Below are positions 22,767 through 31,033 of a stretch of 64,000 nt of DNA, piece by piece. The translations under genes were made by a program, and so were the position numbers. The notes below the pieces were generated by a model. That model saw nothing but the letters and a program-made list of their open reading frames with translations, made no database searches and had not been told where the DNA came from. How positions within the stretch are numbered: the first letter of the stretch is position 1; each line of letters starts with the position of its first letter. Source of the stretch: Symbiodinium natans (Eukaryota > Sar > Dinophyceae > Suessiales > Symbiodiniaceae); assembly GCA_905221605.1 (NCBI GenBank), contig CAJNDS010000735.1, forward strand, positions 782,100 through 846,099. Direction: 5' to 3'.

Positions 22767-23244
22767 CCTTAACGACCCTATAACTTGGGATCCCAAAACC
22801 ATAACTTGAGCAAGTAAGCAGCGGGTGGACACGAATGCCCAAAACCTTGCAAACGATCGCAACACCTGAAAAGCGATACCCCGAAGTTCATAAAACGTTG
22901 TGGGGGGCTATAACCTTGAATTTTCGCCAAAGCGACATCTTCAGACATCAAGCGTCGTTAACTGATACCCTAAACCCTAAACCTTAAACCCTAAACCCTT
23001 GAAAGGTTTAGGGGTTAGGGTTTAGGGTTTAGTGTTTAGGGTTTAGGGTTTAGGTACAAGGGCCCTTATAAGGGGAACTCTGGAAAGATGTGTGGTGCAG
23101 TAACCTGGCTATGGATCAGACCATGGATTGATATGGATTGAGCTGCATGGCAACCCACTAACCCTTACTGAAAGGGCGGTAGCACCCCGGTGTTTTTTTC
23201 CGGTTTTTTTTGCGGGGCCCCTAATCTTCAATTTCTGTTTGTAG
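22767..23244. other. intron-like sequence, no gene recognised
   Basis: Contains abutting CCCTAAA and TTTAGGG units (22970-23055) that form a direct hairpin, and otherwise unassigned DNA leading to the exon at 23245. Confidence 0.5.
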
Positions 23245-23923
23245 GATCCTTACGTATGTTTTCTGCGGTATTTTTGGGGCCCCGAAGAATTTAATGTGGC
23301 TGAGGTCAATGTTATTGTGCTTCTCCCCGCCACGGGCCTGTTGGAGTCGGTGGAGGTGGCCCTGCCGGGGGCCTCGGTGCCTCTGTCAGTTGCCTTTTAC
23401 GGTTTAGGGCTTAGGGCTTAGGGTTGAGGGTTTAGGGTTTAGGTACCTCACCGATCATTGCCTATACTGGTTTACTCTAGGCAGCCTCACTTGATTGAGC
23501 GGCCAGAGCTTCTGCTTGGAGGTTCATGGCACTTAAAACTATACTTATAATCATGTTAGGGCACTTAAGGGGCTTAAAGGTGGCTTATAAGTACAGTTAA
23601 AGTTGCTTAACCCCTGAACCCTAAACCCTAAACCCTAAACCCATGAACCTCCAAGTGTTTCTGATGCACTCGCAGGTCGCAGGCAACTTGCCTTCACATA
23701 CATGTCTTTCGGTGATTCGCACCATCTCCCATGCGCGGGAGCAGTTCCGGCTGTTGGGTTTCGAGGCGCACCCCTCAACCCTAAACCCTAAACCCTAAAC
23801 CTTAAACCCTAAACCCTAAACCCTAAACCCACTCTTGCCAACGTTGGGGAAAAGTTTGGCGCCCAGTCCGGTGTCGCCTCGACCATCTTTGACTGGATTC
23901 CAGTTTCCAAACCGTGCACCTGA
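23245..23923 (+). CDS. last three exons of an unrecognised gene
   Basis: Exons 23245-23355 (37 codons, after TTTGTAG), 23676-23765 (30 codons) and 23855-23923 (22 codons and TGA). All junctions are phase 0, with AG|GT and AG|GC donors. The peptides are protein-like ('DPYVCFLRYFWGPEEFNVAE', 'VIRTISHAREQFRLLGFE', 'STIFDWIPVSKPCT') but match no family I can name. The first intron contains a family A element interrupted by CCCTAAA. These exons could be the 3' end of the gene whose exons at 10664 and 12731 lie beyond the LTR element; that link is only a guess. Confidence 0.6.
23514..23655. mobile_element. family A MITE interrupted by a CCCTAAA tract
   Basis: Complete inverted ends CTTGGAGGTTCATGG and CCATGAACCTCCAAG. 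Telomere-type units at 23610-23642 replace part of the right arm. Confidence 0.85.
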
Positions 23924-23958
23924 ACCCATGGATTCCCCTACAACCCCCCCTCTATACT

Positions 23959-24060
23959 ACTTGGAGGTTCATGGTACTCATTAACCAACTATCACTGTAC
24001 TTATAACCCACTTACAAGCCCCTTAAGTGCCCCAATATGGTTATAAGTATACTTACAAGG
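23959..24060. mobile_element. family A MITE, right end missing
   Basis: Starts ACTTGGAGGTTCATGG and keeps 'acttataacccactta' and 'gccccaatatggttataagt', but no right inverted repeat follows. Confidence 0.75.
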
Positions 24061-24233
24061 GGTGTAGCATAGAGCCAGTAATAGAACCCATGATCAACCC
24101 TAAGCCCTAAGCCCTCACGCCAACAGCTGTAGGGTTAGGGTTTAGGGTTTAGGGTTTAGGGTTTAGGGTTTAGGGTTTAGGGTTTAGGAAATCTAAAGCA
24201 CGAAATCATGAACCAAAAGTCTAGCAGTACGGT
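24061..24233. repeat. TTTAGGG tract and flanks
   Basis: TTTAGGG units at about 24126-24187 between two family A copies. No gene seen. Confidence 0.85.
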
Positions 24234-24348
24234 ACTTGGAGGTTCATGGGTAGTTATAGGTAAGGTTATAAGTACCCTAAGTGAGGTTGTACTTGCAGGT
24301 ACGATTTTGGTTATAGCCCTACTTAGAACTGCCCATGAGCCTCCAAGT
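24234..24348. mobile_element. family A MITE, complete short variant
   Basis: TACTTGGAGGTTCATGG at 24233 and CCATGAGCCTCCAAGTA at the other end, with TA at both outer edges. Confidence 0.85.
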
Positions 24349-24847
24349 AAGGGCTTAGGGCTTGGGGCTTAGCCTGCAATGTAGGGTGTAGGATGCTTCG
24401 GTGGTGGACATCTGAGTGAGCTAGTGTTAAACCCTAAACCCTAAACCCTAAACCCTAAACCCTAAACCCGAAACCCTAAACCCTAAACCCTGCTTGCCTT
24501 CTAGACTCTGTGTGAGCTCTGCTGCCAGAACGCGTGACCTTTTCTGTGCTCAGTGGGATGACTTGCCTGGAAAGGATGGACTATTAGGCCGGATATATAT
24601 GTATATTTATATATATATATATGGTTTAGGGTTTAGGGTTCAGGGTTCAGGGTTTAGGGTTTAGGGTTAACCCAGAGAATCCATCAGATAAAGAGCGTCG
24701 TTAAGGGGTCTAGGGTACGACCGCTATTCCTGGTGGGTCGAATGCCTACTGCCATCGCAGAGGTACAACTGCCTGGTCGTGCTCCTGCTGACATGCCACA
24801 TGCGCTGCATGACGACGAACCCAGGCGCGGGAAGCAAGTGTGCACGT

Positions 24848-24978
24848 GCTTGGAGGTTCATGGTCCTCATTAGCAAATTAGAACTGCACTTATAAGCCCC
24901 TTAAGTGTCCTGATATGGTTATAAGTACAGTCATAGGTACAGTTATATTTGGTTAATAAGTACCCTGAACCTCCGAGC
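24848..24978. mobile_element. family A MITE
   Basis: GCTTGGAGGTTCATGG and CCTGAACCTCCGAGC inverted ends, with the internal 'aagccccttaagtg' and 'ataagtacagtcata' shared with the copy at 36781. Confidence 0.85.
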
Positions 24979-25373
24979 GGGAGTTGTTGCGTTCACGTGG
25001 CCACTTGCATCATGGTGCCCATCGACGGGATGGTTGCAGTCGCACGATAGGTCCGCCAGGGTATGAGAGGTTATGCCCCAAACCCTAGATCCTAAACCCT
25101 AAATCCTAAACCCTAAACCCTAGATCCTAAACCCTAAACCCTAAACCCGAAACCATTTGTGAACCCTGAATCATGTGTTGTGAGGCAGAGCCAAGGACTT
25201 CGTCGACCAGGAGTAGATGTCCAGGGTCTCCGGTTTAGGGTTTAGGGTTTAGGGCTTCATAGGCCTTACCTTGAATGACTTACATGTAGGGTTTAGGATT
25301 TAGGGTTTAGGGTTTAGGTTTTAGGGTTTTTAGGGTTTAGGGTTTAGGGTTTAGGGTACTGAGGGGTTAGGGT

Positions 25374-25484
25374 ACCCAGAGACTCCAAAACCCCTTAATT
25401 ACGGAATATACCTTAAATTATAATAGGAACCCTAATATGATTTAAGGTATATTCCTTAATTAAGGGGTTTTGGGGTCTCTCTGT
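25374..25484. mobile_element. family G hairpin element
   Basis: A near-perfect palindrome: CCCAGAGACTCCAAAACCCC, then 'aaggtatattccttaatta' and GGGGTTTTGGGGTCTCT. The only differences between arms are a few bases. Confidence 0.85.
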
Positions 25485-25489
25485 ACTGA

Positions 25490-26213
25490 GGGTGCCCCCC
25501 CCCCCCCCCCAACAAGGGAAATAGCCGCTGAAATAGCCCCACCAATTCAGTAACGATCCCGTTGATCGCAGAAGGTGCATAGGCTGCTCTGGGCAGCGTG
25601 TAGATGGCTGACAAGAGGTTCTAACAGCGGAGTGGAAGTCTACTTGCGTTGAAGGATTCTTCGAGATGTCCAGTATTAGCCTCTTCCCTTGATAATGGGT
25701 TGGCTTCCTGAATATAACTCCCAAGCCTGCTCAGCACAGATGAAGTTTTACTATTTTGGGGTTAGGGATTACAGTTAGCCTAGAGTTGCCCCAAAAGAGT
25801 TCTATTTTTGTTTAAGCAGGTTCGACCCCCTAGGCCATAGGCTTAACCTCACACTCTGCAGTTTGGTTTCGGGTTTGGGGTTTAGGGCTTAGGGTTCTGA
25901 ACCACTCAAAGCCTTCAACCCCAAAGCCCAAGAAACCCTCAAACTCCCGAAGTGTTAGAGATCCCCAAAAAGCCGTCTTTGCCGGGTTTGCTGCTAAGAA
26001 GTATCCATAGAACAACCCACCCCCCCCCCCCTGTCCCTCCCCCCCCCAAACCCTCAACCCTCAACCCTAAACCCTAAACCCTAAACCCTAACCCCCCCCC
26101 TCCCCACAGAACAAACACACACAAGAGCTTGAACGCGATTAATTTCGGCTCGCAGTCGCAGAACGAAAAGGTTCGAGCGTCCGTAGGGCCCAGTAGGGTT
26201 GTAGGGTTTTAGG
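25490..26213. other. no gene recognised; C-rich runs and degenerate repeats
   Basis: Contains C runs at 25496-25510, 26022-26048 and 26093-26100, and CCCTAAA/CCCTCAA units at 26048-26090. No credible exon was found. Confidence 0.5.
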
Positions 26214-26326
26214 GTTTAGGGTTTAGGGTTTGGGGTTTAGGGTTTAGGGTTTGGGTTTAGGGTTTAGGGTTTAGGGTTTAGGGTTTAGGGTTTAGGGTTT
26301 AGGGTTTAGGGTTTAGGGTTTAGGGT
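26214..26326. repeat. TTTAGGG tract
   Basis: About 15 units, mostly perfect. Confidence 0.95.
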
Positions 26327-26372
26327 CTCAACCCTCCACCCTACACTCCAAACCCTCAACCCTAAGCCTTAG

Positions 26373-26477
26373 CTTAGGGACTGAGCAGGCAACCTTTAAC
26401 CTGTTTGGTTATACAGAATCCGACTATATAATAAAAAAGGCTAACGTGTTTTTGGGCTGGGGCATTCATCCCCTAAG
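26373..26477. mobile_element. hairpin element family K
   Basis: Ends CTTAGGGACTGAGCAGG and CCCCTAAG. The interior 'cctttaacctgtttggttat' pairs with 'aaaaaaggctaacg'. Related copies lie at 44270 and at the right end of the window. Confidence 0.7.
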
Positions 26478-26586
26478 TGAAGCCTTTGTCTGCCTCGCAC
26501 CCGATGAGAGATGGAAAACCCACACGGCAAGGGTCGGGAGCCGAGATTAGGGCATCCAGCGGGTCCTCTGATGCCTAGAGACCCTG

Positions 26587-26696
26587 AACCCAGAGACTCC
26601 AAAACCCCTTAATTAAGGAATATACCTTAAATCATATTAGGGTTCCTGTTATAATTTAAGGTATATTCCTTCATTAAGGGGTTTTGGAGACCCTGA
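26587..26696. mobile_element. family G hairpin element
   Basis: The same palindrome as 25374-25484: CCCAGAGACTCCAAAACCCC at one end and GGGGTTTTGGAGACCCTGAG at the other. Confidence 0.85.
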
Positions 26697-26779
26697 GAGA
26701 GGGTGCCCTTCGCAACCTTCTGGACTAGTGCGGCTTAAGGTTTAGGGTTCAGCCTTGAAGCCCTACACCCACAAGAAAA

Positions 26780-27119
26780 GAAACGCGCACACACACACAA
26801 AAGAAAAAGAAAGCAAACACGAACACGCACACACACACACACACACATACACACAGAGATATTTTGATATAGATACAGATAACTTTGGGATCGGATGGTT
26901 GTGAATGGAACACTGAACGAACGTAGTAAACTAGTGCGTGAAGTGAGTGAGTGAGCGAAAGAAAAGAGTGAACGGCATGTGAATTACTTCTTAATACGGG
27001 CGTGTTCTTCTTCATTTCGCCCGTACCAAGTAAACGAAGTGAATACGTGAGTTGTAATGCAGTACGAAATGAAGGTATGAATGAAGTGAACGTAATGAAC
27101 GCCCGAACGAAGTGAACCA
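26780..27119. other. GT/CA microsatellite and 'gaagtgaa' repeat sequence
   Basis: A CA-rich microsatellite (26780-26860) is followed by about 230 bp rich in the word GAAGTGAA and variants. It adjoins the mitochondrial fragment and could be mitochondrial non-coding sequence, but that is a guess. Confidence 0.5.
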
Positions 27120-27664
27120 AAAGATAAGAAAGGTATTCCGGATCCAATAGACGACAGGGAATTCCAGGAATCAAAAGCAGGTGGAAAGGATGTGATTCTT
27201 TTTGGCATAACATTAAATCCTAAGAAATGCATTGGGGAAAAGGCAAGAAGAATACCAATCAATATGAAATGTAGATGAAAAAGAGAAAGTGTACTAGAGG
27301 ATGAAACTAATACATTCTTAATACCAACAATCTTTCTCCATTAGAAATTATTCAGAGAAGATAGAAATTATAGCTCCTAAAGAAAGAACAAAATGAAATC
27401 TTCTACAACACAATATGTATCATGAACTCCTAGATCTACTTCAGCATTTCCAAGAATTATTCCTGTAGAACCACCCACAGTAAGCATTAATATAAAAGAG
27501 ATGTGAGAAGAAGACAGAACTAATTCTAAGGTGTGATAATGGTGGATTTCCAAGATATGTAAAAAGCCATCTAAAGATTTTTGTACCAGTTGGTATGGAT
27601 GTTAAGATTGTAACTCCTCCAAAGCAAGCTCTTGTCTCATTTTTTAAGCCGACAGTATACATAT
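27120..27664 (-). pseudogene. cox1: nuclear copy (NUMT) of mitochondrial cox1, C-terminal half fragment
   Basis: The - strand translation gives successive cytochrome oxidase subunit I blocks in order: 'MYTVGL', 'ETRACFGGVTILTSIPTGTK', 'TVGGSTGIILGNAEVDLGVH', 'HFVLSLGAIISIFS', 'HLHFILIGILLAFSPMHFLG', 'SWNSLSSIGSGIPFLSF'. At least three frame changes and stops separate them, so it is not translatable. The segment is much more AT-rich than its surroundings. Cox1 is one of only three proteins encoded by dinoflagellate mitochondrial DNA. The fragment starts in the mid-protein 'HMYTVGL' region and stops before the last helix. Confidence 0.88.
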
Positions 27665-27817
27665 GATCCGAGGGTAGGCAGTAAGAGGAGCTCGGAACCC
27701 CCTCCCCCCCCCCCCCGCGCCGTGGGCTCCTCCACTAGCAGTGCAGTGTTAGGGTTTTGGGTTTTGGGTTGTGGGCTTAGGGTTTAGGGTTTTTTGCTGA
27801 GGTCTGCTGGAACAAAT

Positions 27818-27911
27818 GGGGGTTTACGAAAATTGGGACCCTTTCTGCCCTCAACTAGTAGGATTCTTCCTCATAAGGACCCCCAATAAGACCCCTCATT
27901 TCGGAAACCCT
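27818..27911. mobile_element. family F hairpin element
   Basis: GGGGGTTTACGAAA and TTTCGGAAACCCTC ends, with 'ataaggacccccaataag' inside. Confidence 0.75.
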
Positions 27912-28093
27912 CAAAGTAGAAGTATAAATGTATTCCTGCCCATTACTTCCTCCGCCAGCTAGGCTCCACGGTCCTCCGTTAAAGTTGCATCGTGACGAGC
28001 GACAAGACTTCATTCTTGGTGATGGGTAAATGGTGTGGGGTCTTCGGGTTTAGGGGCCTTTAAACCCCAAACCCTAAACCCTAAACCCTAAAG

Positions 28094-28330
28094 GTTAAGG
28101 GGCTTAGTGGTCGGGATTTTGGGGTCCTGTTTTTTTCTGATCGCAGCGGCGAATGTGATGATGTTTACGATGACTTTGACTACGACTACTTCTATGACTC
28201 ATTCTGCGGTTGCTACCAGTACTTGCTTTGCTTTTGCGACCTCTGGCCACAATTTCTACTGTCACACTTGTTCTTGTCGGCCTGGTATAGCTGGTATAAT
28301 GGCGACGTTCGCCGGGCCCAGGGTACATGT
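28094..28330. other. exon-like island, strand uncertain
   Basis: Lies between CCCTAAA (28066-28092) and TTTAGGG (28330-28357). Both strands are open over it. The - strand reads as an Arg/Ser/His-rich peptide ('RKSKASTGSNRRMSHRSS'), the + strand as a Thr-rich hydrophobic one. I cannot decide between them. Confidence 0.35.
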
Positions 28331-28579
28331 TTAGGGTTTAGGGTTTAGGGTTTAGGGTTGCAGCTTTTCCGGCATGATGTATTTGCCACAGAAGTTTTGT
28401 GACCCTCGCTTTATGTGATCCCTGAACCCCACACTCAGCAAACTCCACAGGACTAGGGCATCAAGGCTACACCTGAATTACGGACAACAAGCCAACGCAT
28501 CCTTGAAGCTTGGAAAGTTCGAGGACCCTAAGCCCTAAACCCTAAACCCTAGGGAGAAAAGCAGGGGCTCACTATCGCG

Positions 28580-28640
28580 CGAACACCATGCCCGAAGATT
28601 CATCGGGCTCTGGGGTCTTTCGGGTGCGTTTTGGGGAAAT
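28580..28640 (+). other. possible exon
   Basis: After AGCAGGGG an open frame reads 'AHYRANTMPEDSSGSGVFRV'. It is flanked by CCCTAAA tracts on both sides. No family match. Confidence 0.35.
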
Positions 28641-28753
28641 TACCCTAAACCCTAAACCCTAAACCCTATCAGCCTAGTGCCCCGCGACAGCGGCAGGGAC
28701 TCGCCACAGGGTTTACTTCCCCAAACCCGAAACTGTACAGAAACCCCTGAGTC

Positions 28754-28934
28754 GGGATGTTCCCCCTTGTACTAACAGTCCTGAATAGGTTTAGGGTTTA
28801 GGGTTTAGGGTTTAGGGTTTAGGGTTTAGGGTTTAGGGTTTAGGGTTTAGGGTTTAGGGTTTTTTGAGGGATTCTTGTACCCCCGACGAGAGTCCCCCAT
28901 TGAGGACTGTCAGTGTAGGGGGGGGGAACATCCC
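28754..28934. mobile_element. family B MITE interrupted by a TTTAGGG tract
   Basis: Inverted ends GGGATGTTCCCCC and GGGGGAACATCCC. About 75 bp of perfect TTTAGGG units (28787-28862) sit inside, where uninterrupted copies have none. Confidence 0.88.
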
Positions 28935-29019
28935 AAACCCCTCAGCACTGAACCCTAAACCCTAAACCCTAAACCCTGAACCCTGAACCCTGAACCCCAA
29001 ACTAACAAGGTGGGAAAGA

Positions 29020-29640
29020 TGCCTTCCGGTCTCAGTTTCACCTGCAGGCCACGGATGTGTGGCGTTTCGGGGGGAAGTTTGGTGCGGCCAAGGTTGGGGG
29101 TTTGGGGTTTGGAGTTTAGGGTTTGGGGTTTGGGGTTTGGGTGTTTAGGGTTTGGGGTTGTTAGGAGATTGCAAGACCGAATTCCTAAACCCGAAGCCCG
29201 AAGCCGGAAGCCCTAAGCCCCCCTAGCCGCCCCAGAAGGACAGGTTCTGTTTTGACTGAGGGTTTGCCACATAGCACTTGACCCACACACTTCCTAAACC
29301 CCAAGCCCCTCCCGAAAAGTCGATCGTGCAGTGAGACAACGACTCCTACACCCTAGCCGCTGATTCCTGATTCCCTTTGAGCCTCAGGATAAACCAACCC
29401 TAAACCCTAAACCTTAAACCCTAAACCCTAAACCCTTTGACACCCTCCGTCCATTATCCGTCCAGCTGCGGGTCGGGTTGAATACCGGACCACCAAACTT
29501 GTCAGGGTTTAGGATTTTAGGGTTTAGGGTTTAGGATTTAGGGTTTTAACCTGCAACGTCAAAACCCTACAAAACCGGTAGGCTGCAGCCCTTCAGTCTG
29601 GTAACCCCGTCTGGCCATAAGATAAGGTTAGGGTTTAGAG
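29020..29640. other. sparse exon-like pieces among telomere tracts
   Basis: Possible + strand exons at about 29049-29092 ('ATDVWRFGGKFGAAK') and 29464-29503 are both bounded by CCCTAAA on the left and TTTAGGG on the right. Neither can be linked to a gene. Confidence 0.35.
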
Positions 29641-29679
29641 TTAAGGGTTGGCTGGGAGTGCTACACGCCGAAGTTGCAG

Positions 29680-29763
29680 GAAACCCGCGACAAGCATCAG
29701 GACCGGCGAGTTTGCCTTGTCTGTGGAACCCGAGGGACTTTTGATTTGGGGAGGAACTGTTAG
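29680..29763 (+). CDS. terminal exon of an unrecognised gene
   Basis: Begins after TTGCAG|G and runs 27 codons to TAG. It contains 'RRVCLVCGTRGTFDL', whose C-x2-C pair could be part of a zinc site. No upstream exon could be tied to it. Confidence 0.45.
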   Translation, partial: ETRDKHQDRRVCLVCGTRGTFDLGRNC

Positions 29764-29826
29764 AGTTGATTCAGTGCTTAGGGTTCGGGGCTTTGGCCGA
29801 TATGTCCTTCAAGATTCAGTGGACCT

Positions 29827-30340
29827 TTGGGGGGGGGGGGGGGGTGGGGGGGGGGGTGGGGGGGAGGGAGGGGGTGGGGGGGCGGGGGTTGGTGGGGGCG
29901 GGGGGGTGGGGGGGGGGTTGGGGGGGGGGGTGGAGGGTGTGGGGGGGTGGGGGGGTGGGGGGGTGGGGGCAGGGGGTGGGGGGTGGCGGGGGTGGGGGGG
30001 TGGGGGTGGGGGGGTGGGGGGTGGGGGGGTGGGGGGGTGGGGGCGGTTGGGGGGGGGGGGGTGGGGGGGTGGGGGGGTGGGGGGGGGGGGTGGGGGGGGG
30101 GGGGGTGTGGGGGTGGGGTGGGGGGGTGGGGGGTGGGGGGGTGGGGGAGTGGGGGGGGTGGGGGGTGGGGGGGCGTGGTGGGGTGGGGGGGGGTGGGGGG
30201 GGGGGGGGGGTGGGGGGCGGGCGTGGGGGGGTGGTGGTGGGGGGGGTGGGGGGGGGGGGGGTGGGGGGGGGGGGGTGGGGGGGGGGGGGGTGTGGTGGGG
30301 GGGGGGGGTGGGGGGGGGGGGGGGGGGGGGTGGGGGGGAT

Positions 30341-30393
<53 letters not shown>

Positions 30394-30431
30394 GGGGGGG
30401 GGTGGGGGGGGGGGCGGGGGGGGGCGGGGTG
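29827..30431. repeat. 600-bp G-rich homopolymer tract (G5-8 T units, then pure G)
   Basis: The + strand is almost only G, broken by single T and a few A/C, in GGGGGGT-like units that decay into long pure G runs after about 30180. The glycine- or proline-only frames on both strands are artefacts. The tract would form G-quadruplexes. Confidence 0.97.
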
Positions 30432-30515
30432 CTAAACCGCCAGACCCAACGCAATGTGCCAAAGCATGAGCTAGAGATGATCTAGATCAATAAGGTCCTG
30501 AAGGATAGGGGATAT

Positions 30516-30627
30516 GGCCCAGAGTACCTTCTTTGTTTTTTTGGGGGGGGGGGGGGGGTTTAGGTTCCATTATAAACCCCTTTAAGCAAAAAAGGGCACC
30601 CCTTTTTAAGCCTAGGTTACTGGGGCC
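30516..30627. mobile_element. family C/D introner-like element with a G run
   Basis: Starts GGCCCAGAGTACC, carries 'tttaggttccattataaaccc' and 'gcaaaaaagggcacccctttttaagcc', and ends TTACTGGGGCC. Confidence 0.75.
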
Positions 30628-30892
30628 TTGAAGTAGCTAAGCTAATGAAACCGCAGTAGCGAGCTGATTCCTCTGACACCACTTTCAAATTTAGGGGTTT
30701 AGAGTTTGGGCTTGAGGGTTTTTCAAGTTTAGGGTTGAGGGTTGAGGGTTTAGGGTTTAGGGTTTAGGGTAGCAGCTGATGGCCTAGGTGCCTGCTGTCA
30801 CTTCTGCCCATCCCTCACCACATGCAAAAGACAGCGAACAGATCAAACCGGACTGTCCCCTAAACCCTAAACCCTAAACCCTATATGAGCAG

Positions 30893-31007
30893 TAGCCCAC
30901 AAGCGAGACAAGCTTTTAGAGCTGCAGTCGACTCCTTCTTCTTGACAACGAAGAGATGTGGTCACTTCTCTAAAATACGGTCCCTTTTTGGGGGTCGCCA
31001 TGAAAAG
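30893..31007 (+). CDS. internal exon of an unrecognised gene
   Basis: Open from an acceptor GAGCAG to CATGAAAAG|GTTTTAGGG, where the telomere-type repeat supplies the GT donor. It encodes 'ARQAFRAAVDSFFLTTKRCG' and similar plausible protein. CCCTAAA precedes it and TTTAGGG follows. The LINE-like element is inserted in the TTTAGGG tract just downstream. Confidence 0.5.
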
Positions 31008-31033
31008 GTTTTAGGGTTTAGGGTTTTTTTTTG

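Noticed and set aside
29648-30485. Glycine-rich and proline-rich open frames
   Set aside because: Translation of a G homopolymer tract.
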